Below the pieces are notes generated by a model that worked only from the letters and a program-made list of their open reading frames with translations, ran no database searches and was not told the DNA's origin. Position numbers and translations under genes: made by a program. Shown here piece after piece: positions 8,681 through 17,248 of a stretch of 64,000 nucleotides of DNA. This DNA comes from Litorivicinus sp965656605 (GTDB lineage: Bacteria > Pseudomonadota > Gammaproteobacteria > Pseudomonadales > Litorivicinaceae), in the NCBI GenBank assembly GCA_965656605.1, contig CBFHLC010000001.1:66153-130152 (forward strand), written 5' to 3'. Every line of letters starts with the position of its first letter. Position 1 is the stretch's first letter.

Positions 8681-9194
8681 TCTTTAATAGATGAAGGTTA
8701 CGCCCAACACGCCTGAGGTCCGAGAGCGCAGCGTTGCGAGTAGCTAGCCGCAACGGCCGGCCCACATCAACGCTTCGCTTAAGCAAGTCGGCCTTATCAC
8801 GTGCCGAATGGGTAAACTCGATAACACCAAAAGGAGTTACAAGTTCTGAAGATCGCCCATCCGTCATTACCGTAATCCGGCCGACCGGAATCTGAGAAAT
8901 CAAACCGTACTCGGCCAAGGCAGATTCAAGACTGACATAGCAAATATCCCCGCGGCGGGCTGTTGCTGCAATTTCATCAAGAAGATGCATGCGGCTGGCC
9001 CGCCCATCTCTGAACACGTAGACATCGCGGCAGGCTGACGTAAGACGACCCGTTGCCTTCAACCGCTGGATCGTGGACCTAAACGCAGCGCTCGATGAAT
9101 CGGTAAAGAGTTTACGAAGGTCCCGCGTTCGATAGACGCAGCGGCCCCGGTCTTCAAATGCCTGTAAGACTCTGATGGTTTCGGTTAGCTTCAT
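8658..9194 (-). CDS. abiEi: AbiEi-family antitoxin / transcriptional autoregulator
   Basis: A 178-residue partner of the toxin gene. The N-terminus has the winged-helix character of AbiEi antitoxins (YRTRDLRKLF, then AAFRSTIQRLKATGRL), and the C-terminal half holds the expected region (ISQIPVGRITVMTDGRSS and VIEFTHSA). AbiEi proteins neutralise AbiEii without stable binding and repress their own promoter through inverted repeats. A matching palindrome lies 19 bp upstream of the ATG. The gene reads leftward, diverging from the tyrosine recombinase. Confidence 0.82.
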   Translation of the reverse strand: MKLTETIRVLQAFEDRGRCVYRTRDLRKLFTDSSSAAFRSTIQRLKATGRLTSACRDVYVFRDGRASRMHLLDEIAATARRGDICYVSLESALAEYGLISQIPVGRITVMTDGRSSELVTPFGVIEFTHSARDKADLLKRSVDVGRPLRLATRNAALSDLRRVGRNLHLLKSDASVDI

Positions 9195-9212
9195 TCTTTA
9201 AGTCTACGCGAA

Positions 9213-9230
9213 TGATGCAAAAATGCATCA
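9213..9230. promoter_or_regulatory. palindrome TGATGCA-A4-TGCATCA, candidate AbiEi operator
   Basis: Perfect 7-bp arms with a 4-bp spacer lie 19 bp upstream of the abiEi ATG, inside the 164-bp divergent gap to the recombinase. AbiEi antitoxins are known to autorepress by binding inverted repeats upstream of their start, so this is a natural candidate. Binding here is inferred. Confidence 0.55.
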
Positions 9231-9367
9231 CAACTGTAAAGATATCACTCACCTCGGGTATTGCTTGCTATCTCGCTATTAAAGCGTCGATTGGGCCGCT
9301 TCCGGCCATCAGTACCAAAAACCTGTAGCCTTGCTAACTAGGCAAGCCGGCCAGTTAGGTGCAGAAC

Positions 9368-10339
9368 ATGACTCGCGTCACAACGGCTACGGGTCAAGCA
9401 CTCCACCGCCCAGTACCGTTACTGCTAAAGCAATTGGGCAAACAACGCATGATCGACCAACTACTCTCTCGATTCGAAGGCGCCTACGCCGCCTCGACTA
9501 TTCGCGCCTATCGCTCGGATTTCGCTGACTATCAAGCCTTTTGTACGGCGACCCACGCCACGGCGCTAGAGCCCAATTCGCAAGCATTGGCGGACTACAT
9601 TAACCACATGGCCAAAAGTCAGAAAAAAGCCGCCACCATTCAACGGCGCATTGCCTGTCTAAGCCGACTTTTCAACTTGGCAGAGATTCCGGACAAGACC
9701 AAGTCCGCGGATGTGGTGCTCGCGCTTAAACGCGCTTATCGCGAATTGGGCACAGCACAAAAGCAAGCAACGCCGCTGACTCACGAACATTTACAACAGC
9801 TGCTGAGCGTATGCGACGACTCTTCCCAGGGCAAACGCGATTCGCTCATGTTGCGTCTGGGTTATGAGACGATGCGCCGACGCTCAGAAATCGTCACCTT
9901 CAAATTCGAGGACTTAAGCCACTCACCACGGGGCACACCCATGCTGAGGCTTAAGCGCTCCAAAACCGACCAATACGGCAAAGGTAAACTGATTGCAGTA
10001 TCTGCGGGATTAGCCGCTGCAATCGCAACGTGGCAAGAACACTGCCCAGATCCCTCGGGATTTATTCTACGAAGGTTTACCCGTAGCGGATCCATAACCG
10101 AAAAACCCATGTGCGCAGCACAGATCAACTTAGTGGTGCAGCGGCTGCAAAAACGGGCTGGACTGGATCACCTACCAAATTTTTCTGGCCACTCATTTCG
10201 AGTGGGCGGAGCGCTGGATCTACTCGAGCGCGGCGTACCAATCGAAAAGATCATGTTGCACGGCGGCTGGAAAAGCGAAACCACAGCTTTACGATATTTA
10301 CGTAGCTGGATCAGCGATGAGGCGCTGATGATCAGTTGA
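9368..10339 (+). CDS. tyrosine recombinase / site-specific integrase
   Basis: Counting from a possible GTG at 9359 the protein has 326 residues; the ATG at 9368 is preferred and gives 323. The N-terminal SAM-like domain (about 30-110) is followed by the catalytic domain with the full set: R174 in RRRSE, K202, H278 and R281 in HSFR, H301 in HGGW, and nucleophile Y313 in LRYLR. Such enzymes cut and rejoin specific DNA sites. It is XerC/D-sized, with no excisionase or phage genes nearby. It diverges from abiE and may mobilise that module or invert nearby DNA. No att core could be identified by eye. Confidence 0.88.
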   Translation: MTRVTTATGQALHRPVPLLLKQLGKQRMIDQLLSRFEGAYAASTIRAYRSDFADYQAFCTATHATALEPNSQALADYINHMAKSQKKAATIQRRIACLSRLFNLAEIPDKTKSADVVLALKRAYRELGTAQKQATPLTHEHLQQLLSVCDDSSQGKRDSLMLRLGYETMRRRSEIVTFKFEDLSHSPRGTPMLRLKRSKTDQYGKGKLIAVSAGLAAAIATWQEHCPDPSGFILRRFTRSGSITEKPMCAAQINLVVQRLQKRAGLDHLPNFSGHSFRVGGALDLLERGVPIEKIMLHGGWKSETTALRYLRSWISDEALMIS

Positions 10340-10341
10340 CT

Positions 10342-10362
10342 CGCGAGCATAAACGGCTCGCG
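10342..10362. terminator. hairpin between convergent genes
   Basis: CGCGAGC (10342-10348) and GCTCGCG (10356-10362) form a perfect 7-bp stem with a 7-nt loop just after the recombinase stop and before the end of the leftward small membrane protein gene. There is no T-tract on either strand, so it would be a weak or factor-assisted terminator. Confidence 0.4.
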
Positions 10363-10372
10363 GCAGACGGTT

Positions 10373-10759
10373 TCAGTCCAATCGCCGAAACTGCATTACC
10401 TCGTCACGCTTCAGCCCAACCAGATGAACCTCTTCACTGCTGACGATCCACTCGCTATTTTTCTGCATCCAGTCTGTCAAACCTTCAGGCGTAACTCGAG
10501 CCACTTGAAGCCGCTGCTGACGCACTTCAATCACGGGCTGACGAAATCCTACGCGTTCGACTCGCAGACCTCGCCTACGGGTAAACCCGTAATCAATGCA
10601 CCACCAACTGAAACTGCCGGCAATAACTGCGACAAACAACAAGACGCCGGTGTCAGCCACATCAAACTTCCGACCGAACAACGCCACAATCAGAAAGACC
10701 AAGACACCCCCGGACTTCCAGTAGGTACGGTCCTCTGCGCTATGACAGACCAGCTTCAT
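10373..10759 (-). CDS. small membrane protein of unknown function
   Basis: A 128-residue protein with two closely spaced hydrophobic segments at about residues 18-30 (VLVFLIVALF) and 38-53 (GVLLFVAVIAGSFSWW), then a basic cytoplasmic-looking tail. I do not recognise the family. Its ATG overlaps the stop of the upstream MarR-type regulator gene as ATGA, so the two are almost certainly co-transcribed. The function could relate to exopolysaccharide control through that partner, but nothing in the protein itself shows this. Confidence 0.65.
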   Translation of the reverse strand: MKLVCHSAEDRTYWKSGGVLVFLIVALFGRKFDVADTGVLLFVAVIAGSFSWWCIDYGFTRRRGLRVERVGFRQPVIEVRQQRLQVARVTPEGLTDWMQKNSEWIVSSEEVHLVGLKRDEVMQFRRLD

Positions 10760-11073
10760 TTAACCTCGGACTTTAAACGCTCAATCTCGGCTTCCAGCGC
10801 TCGATATTCGTCTTGTTTTCGTTGTAACAGCGCTGCTGCCAGCTTGACTCGTTCAGCCACGCCACTGGGAGTCAGCACGTACAAATAGCCCAGCTTATGA
10901 TCAGATTTGGCAAAGCGATCTGCACGCACCATGCCCGCTTCGATTAATGCCTTTAGTGCGTAGTTTGTTTTGCCCAGCGCCATCCCCAACGCCTGCGCCA
11001 GTTCGCGCTGGTTGCATTCGGGATTCGCCTCTAGGGCTTTAATCACGCGATAACGGGTTTCGTCGGGGGTCAT
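10756..11073 (-). CDS. EPS-associated MarR-family transcriptional regulator
   Basis: A 105-residue winged-helix protein. The recognition region is ECNQRELAQALGMALGKTNY (about 19-38), followed by a wing and a C-terminal coiled coil (LQRKQDEYRALEAEIERLK). This fits the small MarR_EPS regulators usually found beside exopolysaccharide or O-antigen gene clusters. A polysaccharide cluster does lie 3 kb to the left, with the abiE/recombinase block between them. No strong Shine-Dalgarno is visible before the ATG. Confidence 0.8.
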   Translation of the reverse strand: MTPDETRYRVIKALEANPECNQRELAQALGMALGKTNYALKALIEAGMVRADRFAKSDHKLGYLYVLTPSGVAERVKLAAALLQRKQDEYRALEAEIERLKSEVK

Positions 11074-11096
11074 ATTTTGGCTTTGGGCAGGCTACC

Positions 11097-11125
11097 GCAC
11101 GGATCGTGCTGTTCAGCGTCCGTGC
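11097..11125. promoter_or_regulatory. inverted repeat upstream of MarR gene
   Basis: GCACGGA (11097-11103) and TCCGTGC (11119-11125) form 7-bp arms 24-52 bp upstream of the MarR ATG, and a second CGTGC half-site at 11105-11109 also pairs with the left arm. MarR proteins usually bind palindromes at their own promoters, so this is a possible autoregulatory operator. Confidence 0.35.
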
Positions 11126-11244
11126 TAAAGAGAGGCAAGTTCTAGGACTTGTTCAGGTCGTGAACTTACGGCATTAAGCTGTTCAAAACAAGGATAATCT
11201 CTCATTGAGATGCTTTTATTCGATAGGGAGTTTGGCGATTGAAA

Positions 11245-12417
11245 TCAGCCGATCCGCTGCTGAATCAACTCGAGCGTCCGTGCCATCGCGCCACGGTGCT
11301 GCTGCATCAAAGCCGTATTCACCTGGCCGTCGAGCTGCAACGCATGTTCCACCGCCACAGCCAAACCTTGATCATCCACATCCACCAGCGCACCAGCTTC
11401 CAAGGTTTTGAATACCTGTGGAAAGTTGTACCGCGACGGCCCGGCCAATATCACCGCCCCGGCCACCGCCGCCTCGATCGGGTTTTGTCCGCCATGCTTG
11501 ATCAGCGTGCCGCCGACAAAGCACAGCTGGGCCTGGGACAACCATCCACGAAGTTGCCCCATCGCATCACCCAACACCACTGCAGCTTCACCCGCTGGTT
11601 GACTCGATAAACGAACTAGCGGGAATCCATGGGCCTGGATCTGCCGTGCCACGGCGTCAAAGCGCTGTGGGTGGCGCGGGACAATCAGTAGGCGTAAATC
11701 TGGGTGCTGAGGCGCTAGCTGCTGCATCGCTTTCAAACAGGCCGCTTCCTCCCCCTCGTGGGTACTGGCCGCCACCCACCATACGCCTCGCCCCAATGAG
11801 TCATCTGGCACCAAATCAGGTAAATCGTATTTTAGGTTGCCGATCACCTGGGGGGCGTTGGCGCCCAATCGCTTGAACGCATCGGCGTGCTCTGCCGTCT
11901 GCGCCAGAATCTGCAAAGATTCCATCATCGGGCGAGTGATCGAGGACAACTTGGCGTAGCCAGCCTCGGATTTGTCGCTCATCCGGGCATTGACGAGGAT
12001 CGCTGGGATTCGTCGTTTTTTGGCCGCGGCAATCAGATTGGGCCACAGCTCGGTTTCTACCAGTATCAAAGCCTGCGGCTGCAGTTGCCGAAACCAAATC
12101 GTCCACACCCAGGGCAGATCGTAGGGTAAAAACGCGTGCAAACAGTTCGGCGCCATCGCCAAGATCTGATCACGGCCCGTCGGCGTCGTAGTCGTGATCA
12201 GAACCTTGTGATCCTGGGCTAGCTGTTGCGCCAAAGGGGCAATGGCACGGGATTCACCCACACTGGCGGCATGAATCCAAATGGGTCGCTGAATTTTCGG
12301 GACACCCCAACCCAGACGCTGCGCGGCACCCCAGACATCACCAGCATATTTTCGGGCAGAGCGGGCCAGCATGATCGGCGCCAATAGAGTCAGCAGGATT
12401 GTGTACAGGATTCGCAT
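11245..12417 (-). CDS. waaA: Kdo transferase WaaA (KdtA)
   Basis: This enzyme adds 3-deoxy-D-manno-octulosonic acid to the lipid A precursor at the inner membrane. The 390-residue protein has an N-terminal membrane anchor (RILYTILLTLLAP). Family motifs are WIHAASVGES, TTTTPTGRDQ, ETELWPNL and GGTLIKHGGQNPIEAA near residue 305. The start was moved 13 codons in to MRILYTIL, since the longer form begins with an unlikely cysteine-rich stretch. It is a little shorter than the E. coli protein (425). It diverges from the FAD oxidoreductase gene across 23 bp. Confidence 0.93.
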   Translation of the reverse strand: MRILYTILLTLLAPIMLARSARKYAGDVWGAAQRLGWGVPKIQRPIWIHAASVGESRAIAPLAQQLAQDHKVLITTTTPTGRDQILAMAPNCLHAFLPYDLPWVWTIWFRQLQPQALILVETELWPNLIAAAKKRRIPAILVNARMSDKSEAGYAKLSSITRPMMESLQILAQTAEHADAFKRLGANAPQVIGNLKYDLPDLVPDDSLGRGVWWVAASTHEGEEAACLKAMQQLAPQHPDLRLLIVPRHPQRFDAVARQIQAHGFPLVRLSSQPAGEAAVVLGDAMGQLRGWLSQAQLCFVGGTLIKHGGQNPIEAAVAGAVILAGPSRYNFPQVFKTLEAGALVDVDDQGLAVAVEHALQLDGQVNTALMQQHRGAMARTLELIQQRIG

Positions 12418-12440
12418 GGCGGCATGGTAGCATTTGAGGC

Positions 12441-13547
12441 ATGGACAGCGCCGCACTTACATCTATCCCTAACCTAGTCATCGGTGGCGGCATTGCAGGC
12501 CTGTGGGCCCACGCCCGTGCTAAGGCCTGCGGACTACCCAGCATTTTGATTGCGCCGGAATTGGGTGGGGGACAGACGCTATTGTCCCAAGGCATCATTC
12601 ACGGCGGTACCAAATACGCCTTGAATGGCGCGTTAACCGGCGCGAGTGAAGCGATCAAAGGCATGCCCGAACGCTGGCTAGCCGCCCTGAATGGTACCGG
12701 GGAAATCGATCTGACAAATGTTCAAATCGCCAGCCGCCATCAGTTAATGATCAACAACGACAGCCTAGGCGGAAAAGTCACCCAGTTCTTTGCCTCCAAA
12801 GCCCTCCGCGGTCGAGTGGATACAGTCACGCCGCCTGAATTCTTACCTTCCAGTGCCAAGGTCTATCAGCTGAATGAGCCAGTCATAGATACCTGCTCCT
12901 TGATTCAAGCGCTGGCACAAACTGATGGCATTTACGCAGGCCATGTTGATCAGCTGGATCCCGAAACTGGCGTGGTGACTTTGCAATCAGGCGTGCGTTT
13001 GCAAGCCGAGAATATTCTGCTAGCCGCAGGCGAGGGCAATGAAGCCATCCTGAAATCTAGCCAAATCCATTCGCCCCGGATGCAGCGCCGCCCACTACAA
13101 ATGCTGGTCGGGTTCGGGGACTTGCCACCCTTGTGGGCTCATATCGTCGGTACCGGCAGCAAACCGTTAGCTACCATCACCACCCACAACGGGGCCTGGT
13201 ACATCGGCGGAGGCATCGCCGAGAACGGCGTTGAGCTGAACGAAACTGAATTCCTAAAGCAGGCCCCCGCGTCGCTAGCCAGACTAATACCCAGCGTGGA
13301 TCTATCGAGTGTTCGCTGGGAAAGCGTTCGCGTTAATCGGGCGGAGCCCGCGAGTAAAGACAAAGCGCGTCCTGATCATCCCTACTACAGTCACCAAGGC
13401 CGCCTAGGCATTGCCTGGCCAACGAAACTGGCCCTATCACCTGCCTTAGCTGACCAAGCGCTGAAACATTTTACTGGCGGCGCTCAGTCCACGTTGGACT
13501 TACCCATGCCACCTATCGCCTCTACACCCTGGTCACAACATGCTTGA
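12441..13547 (+). CDS. FAD-dependent oxidoreductase
   Basis: A 368-residue flavoprotein with an N-terminal dinucleotide-binding GGGIAG (15-20) and the layout of the DAO / glycerol-3-phosphate dehydrogenase family (LLSQGIIHGGTKYA, later ILLAAGEGNEAIL). The substrate is unknown. It overlaps the aldo-keto reductase gene by 8 bp and sits among LPS core genes. I recall a similar oxidoreductase/aldo-keto reductase pair near waaA in Pseudomonas, which argues for a conserved but unassigned role, perhaps a sugar or quinone redox step. Confidence 0.75.
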   Translation: MDSAALTSIPNLVIGGGIAGLWAHARAKACGLPSILIAPELGGGQTLLSQGIIHGGTKYALNGALTGASEAIKGMPERWLAALNGTGEIDLTNVQIASRHQLMINNDSLGGKVTQFFASKALRGRVDTVTPPEFLPSSAKVYQLNEPVIDTCSLIQALAQTDGIYAGHVDQLDPETGVVTLQSGVRLQAENILLAAGEGNEAILKSSQIHSPRMQRRPLQMLVGFGDLPPLWAHIVGTGSKPLATITTHNGAWYIGGGIAENGVELNETEFLKQAPASLARLIPSVDLSSVRWESVRVNRAEPASKDKARPDHPYYSHQGRLGIAWPTKLALSPALADQALKHFTGGAQSTLDLPMPPIASTPWSQHA

Positions 13548-14298
13548 AAAGCGCCGCCTGGCCGAAGGCTTGTATACCAGTGTGCTGGGCCTGGGCACAG
13601 TTAAACTGGGCCGCAATCAAGGCGTCAAATATCCACAGGCCTTTGATTTGCCTGAAGACGATCAAGTCCGAGATCTATTTGCCTGCGCACAAGAGTTAGG
13701 CATCAATCTAATCGACACCGCACCGGCCTATGGATTAGCGGAGGCGCGCATCGGGAAGTTATTACCTGGCCAGCGTGATCAATGGATCTTGGGCAGCAAG
13801 GTCGGCGAGGGTTTTGATGGCGAGAGCCATTTTGATTTCAGCGCTGTCGGTGCTCGCGCATCGTTAGAGCGCTCACTGAAACGCTTGAACACCGATTACT
13901 TAGACTACGTTTTGCTGCACTCAGATGGGCAGGATCAAAGCGTATTAAACAGCGGTGCCTGTGAAGCATTGGTCCAAGCCCAACAATCCGGTTGGGTTCG
14001 GGCGATTGGCATCAGTTCTAAAACGCTAGCCGGTGCACAGCAAGCACTGGACATGGGGATGGACATCGTAATGCTGACGATCAACCCAGAGTACCCAGAC
14101 GAGATCCCTGCCGCCCAACAAGCAGCCCGACAAAACGCCGGTGTGTTGGTTAAAAAAGCCATGGGGTCTGGACACCTAAACGCTCAAGAATCACTACCCA
14201 TGGTTGCCGCGACCTCGGGGGTCAGCGCTATTATCACCGGAACATTAAATCCTGCTCACCTGCGCGCGAATGCCCAGGCACTTATCCAAAAGGACTGA
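13540..14298 (+). CDS. aldo/keto reductase
   Basis: A 252-residue NADPH-dependent reductase of the AKR fold. The catalytic tetrad is visible: D59 and Y64 in IDTAPAYG, K87 in GSKVG, and H127 in LLHSDG. It lacks part of the usual C-terminal extension (many family members have 300 or more residues). The substrate cannot be named. It overlaps the preceding oxidoreductase and is 6 bp from gmhA, so the three form one rightward operon. Confidence 0.82.
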   Translation: MLEKRRLAEGLYTSVLGLGTVKLGRNQGVKYPQAFDLPEDDQVRDLFACAQELGINLIDTAPAYGLAEARIGKLLPGQRDQWILGSKVGEGFDGESHFDFSAVGARASLERSLKRLNTDYLDYVLLHSDGQDQSVLNSGACEALVQAQQSGWVRAIGISSKTLAGAQQALDMGMDIVMLTINPEYPDEIPAAQQAARQNAGVLVKKAMGSGHLNAQESLPMVAATSGVSAIITGTLNPAHLRANAQALIQKD

Positions 14299-14304
14299 TT
14301 TATC

Positions 14305-14868
14305 ATGCTAGACGCCATTCAACACGGACTGCAGCAAAGCTTGGATCACAAAAAAGCCATGCTGGAATCCACTGAGCTGCATCAACAGATTATGGACGCT
14401 GCTCAGCTGTGCCGTGACGCGTTAGCCGACGGATATAAAATCCTGTTGTGCGGTAATGGTGGCAGTGCAGCCGATTGCCAGCATATTGCAGCCGAATTAG
14501 TGGGCCGGTTTGAAGTAGAGCGCGACGCATTGGCAGCCATCGCCCTGACAACGGATACCTCGGCCCTGACCGCCATTGGCAACGACTACGGGTATTCAGA
14601 AGTCTTTAGCCGCCAGGTGGCTGGCCTAGGCCAGACCGGCGATGTTTTGATTGGCTTTTCAACCAGCGGCGGCAGTAAAAACGTGGTTCGTGCATTTGAA
14701 GTAGCCGCACAAAAAGGTGTTCGCACCATTGCGATGACCGGTTCCAAGCGCGGTGTAATGGCTGAGATGTCTGATGTGTGGGTCGCCTGCCCCAGCACCC
14801 GCACCGCCAATATCCAAGAGGGTCACATAACCATCGGGCATTTGATCTGCGCCCTGATCGAAGCTTAA
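14305..14868 (+). CDS. gmhA: phosphoheptose isomerase GmhA
   Basis: Converts sedoheptulose-7-phosphate to D-glycero-D-manno-heptose-7-phosphate, the first step to ADP-heptose for the LPS inner core. The 187-residue SIS protein has CGNGGSAADCQHIAAELVGR (49-68) with zinc ligands H60 and E64, SALTAIGNDYG, FSTSGGSKN, and the C-terminal QEGHITIGHL. Length and motifs match GmhA well. Its last four bases overlap the end of hldE on the other strand, so the two consecutive pathway genes are convergent. Confidence 0.92.
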   Translation: MLDAIQHGLQQSLDHKKAMLESTELHQQIMDAAQLCRDALADGYKILLCGNGGSAADCQHIAAELVGRFEVERDALAAIALTTDTSALTAIGNDYGYSEVFSRQVAGLGQTGDVLIGFSTSGGSKNVVRAFEVAAQKGVRTIAMTGSKRGVMAEMSDVWVACPSTRTANIQEGHITIGHLICALIEA

Positions 14869-16262
14869 CGCTGAGCCTTTTCAATGATGCGTGTGGTCGA
14901 GACCCCGGCCACCACGCCCAGCACCTGAACACGACCGCCATAACCTTCGACAATTTCGTGACCGACGACTTCACTAATATCCTTGTAGTCACCGCCCTTA
15001 ACCAACACGTCCGGCTGCAGGGCACTTAGCAGCTCTCGCGGCGTATCGGTATCGAACTCGATCACATGATCGACCGCTGATAAACCGGCCAACACCGCCA
15101 TACGTTGATCAGAGTGATTCACCGGTCGAGTGGGTCCTTTTAGCTCACTAACTGAGTGATCTGAATTCACCGCCACAATCAGGCGATCGCCCAGACTGGC
15201 CGCCTCGTTCAAATACGACACATGCCCCGCATGCAAAATATCAAAGCACCCATTGGTGAACACAACGGTTTCGCCAGCGGCTTGATAACTACGCACCCAC
15301 CCTTGTAGCTGTGCGACATCCGCGGCCACGCCACTGATTTCGTGGGCACGAGCTTCTGCCAGCTCGCGGGGTGTGACCGTTGATGTACCCACCTTGGCAA
15401 CCACAACCCCAGCTGCGGTATTGGCTATCCGGCAAGCCTCTTCTAATGACTGGCCCGCTCCGAGTGCACCGGCCAGTGCCGCCACTACCGTGTCACCCGC
15501 ACCGGTCACATCCGCTACTGCCTTGGCTTCGGTCGCGATATGAACTGGCATTTGATTGCGCTGGTACAGCGACATGCCTTTTTCGCTGCGGGTGATCAAA
15601 ATTGCCTGCAGATCCAACTCATGGATCATGCGTTGCGCCATCGCCGCTAACTGATCCTCATCCGCAGGTATGCCGGCCACCGCCGTCCACTCGCTGAAGT
15701 TCGGCGTCAACAAGGTCGCACCGCGATACTTTCGCCAGTCCGTCCCTTTCGGATCAACCAGCACCGGCAGATTTTGTTTTTTAGCTTGTGCGATTAGCTG
15801 GTCTACCTGCGCCAAGGTTCCCTTGGCGTAGTCACTTAACACCAACGCATCCAAAGATTCGGGCAGTGATAATAATTCCGGGGAGCCTTCGAAAGCCTCT
15901 TCAAAATCCACACGCATGACCTGATGCTGACCCGCCAGCACGCGTAGCTTTAAAATCGTTGGGCGGTGCGGATCAACATGCAGATCGGTTTGAATGCCCC
16001 GCCGCTGCGCCTCGCGAACTAAGGTTCCGCCAGCTTCATCCTGGCCGATTAGTCCGGATAGCTGAACTTGGCAGCCCAACACCGATAGGTTCAGCGCCAC
16101 ATTTGCCGCACCGCCCAGACGATTTTCCTCAAACCCCATTTTCACGACAGGGACTGGTGCCTCTGGACTAATGCGACCCGCATGACCCTGCCAATAGCGA
16201 TCCAGCATCACATCGCCGATCACGGCAACACGAGAATGAGAGAAATCTGGCAAACCTTGCAT
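14865..16262 (-). CDS. hldE: bifunctional heptose-7-P kinase / heptose-1-P adenylyltransferase HldE
   Basis: Makes ADP-heptose for the LPS core. The N-terminal ribokinase domain has GDVMLDRYW (16-24), RLGGAANVALNLS and the GAGDT anion hole; the C-terminal nucleotidyltransferase domain has FTNGCFDILHAGHVSYL with the HXGH motif. The start is placed at MQGLPDFS because AAGGAG lies 6 bases upstream of that ATG, giving 465 residues, close to E. coli HldE (477). Longer in-frame starts would add an unlikely 31-residue leader. Confidence 0.94.
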   Translation of the reverse strand: MQGLPDFSHSRVAVIGDVMLDRYWQGHAGRISPEAPVPVVKMGFEENRLGGAANVALNLSVLGCQVQLSGLIGQDEAGGTLVREAQRRGIQTDLHVDPHRPTILKLRVLAGQHQVMRVDFEEAFEGSPELLSLPESLDALVLSDYAKGTLAQVDQLIAQAKKQNLPVLVDPKGTDWRKYRGATLLTPNFSEWTAVAGIPADEDQLAAMAQRMIHELDLQAILITRSEKGMSLYQRNQMPVHIATEAKAVADVTGAGDTVVAALAGALGAGQSLEEACRIANTAAGVVVAKVGTSTVTPRELAEARAHEISGVAADVAQLQGWVRSYQAAGETVVFTNGCFDILHAGHVSYLNEAASLGDRLIVAVNSDHSVSELKGPTRPVNHSDQRMAVLAGLSAVDHVIEFDTDTPRELLSALQPDVLVKGGDYKDISEVVGHEIVEGYGGRVQVLGVVAGVSTTRIIEKAQR

Positions 16263-16340
16263 GCGAACTCCTTGATCCATGACCACAGGATACATGGGCC
16301 AAGGGAGTCCGTGATAGGCTTCCGCAAAACAAGGCGGACC

Positions 16341-17243
16341 ATGGCAACACAACATAGCGCAATCAAAAACCTGGCAGTCAATTTCGGTATATTGCTGTTG
16401 AAGCTGGTCTGCCGATTACCGAAATCTGCAGGACGCGTCGTGGGTTGCATGCTGGGTCGACTCACCAAAGCGCTATCCAAAGACCGTCGTCACGTATGCC
16501 GCACCAATGCGGCATTGTGCTTTCCAGAACTGAGCCCGCAGCAACGCGAAGCATTCGTCACCCAAGTGTTCGAGAACAACGGCATCGGGCTGATCGAGAC
16601 TGGCTGGGCCTGGTGGGCAAACCCAAAACCGTTTTGGGATTCGTTAGAAGTCGAAGGGCAAGAACATCTGGACGCCGCATTATCCAAAGGTCGGGGAGTC
16701 CTGTTGATCGGCGGACACTATTCAGCGCTGGACCTGGGCGGGCTATTGTTTGCCAAGATTGCACCGCGTTTTGCAGCGACCTATCGCCCACACAACTTTC
16801 AGCGTCTAGAGGATGAGCTGCAAACTGGCCGTGGGCGGTTTATGGATCTGATTGATCGCAATGACATCCGCAGGATTTTTAAAGCGCTAGATCAAAACCA
16901 AATCGTATGGTTTGCACCAGATCAAGACCTGGGCGGCGATCATGCCCACGTGTTTGCTGATTTCTTTGGGGTGCCGGCAGCGACCAATGCAGGGCTGCGG
17001 AAAATGGCACGTCGAGGGGCGGTGCCGCTGAGTATTTCGTTTCACCGTTTGAGTTCGGGGGGGTATCGGCTGACGCTGATTCCGTGGCCAGAAGCAGCGG
17101 AATTTGATGATTTACAGTTCGCCCAGACGATGAATGGAATCATTGAGGGGCAGGTCGCCCGGGAGCCGACTCAATATATGTGGGTTCACCGCAGGTTTAA
17201 GACGCGGCCAGGCGGTGCTGAACCAGTTTATCCACCGCACTAA
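16341..17243 (+). CDS. lpxL: lipid A lauroyl/myristoyl acyltransferase (LpxL/HtrB family)
   Basis: Adds a secondary acyl chain to Kdo-lipid A at the inner membrane. The 300-residue form starting at MATQHSAI has an N-terminal hydrophobic anchor (NFGILLLKLVC) and the catalytic HX4D motif H126/D131 in GGHYSALD, then FAPDQDLG. AAGGCGG lies just upstream of this ATG. An upstream extension of 53 residues is rejected because it overlaps hldE and lacks family features. LpxL and LpxM/LpxP cannot be separated by reading alone. Confidence 0.85.
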   Translation: MATQHSAIKNLAVNFGILLLKLVCRLPKSAGRVVGCMLGRLTKALSKDRRHVCRTNAALCFPELSPQQREAFVTQVFENNGIGLIETGWAWWANPKPFWDSLEVEGQEHLDAALSKGRGVLLIGGHYSALDLGGLLFAKIAPRFAATYRPHNFQRLEDELQTGRGRFMDLIDRNDIRRIFKALDQNQIVWFAPDQDLGGDHAHVFADFFGVPAATNAGLRKMARRGAVPLSISFHRLSSGGYRLTLIPWPEAAEFDDLQFAQTMNGIIEGQVAREPTQYMWVHRRFKTRPGGAEPVYPPH

Positions 17244-17248
17244 AGGAT

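Noticed and set aside
9359..9367. GTG start three codons upstream for the recombinase
   Set aside because: Possible, but neither start has a convincing ribosome-binding site; the ATG at 9368 was preferred.
16263..16355. 31-residue N-terminal extension of hldE
   Set aside because: The AAGGAG six bases before the ATG at 16262 and alignment with HldE proteins fix the later start.
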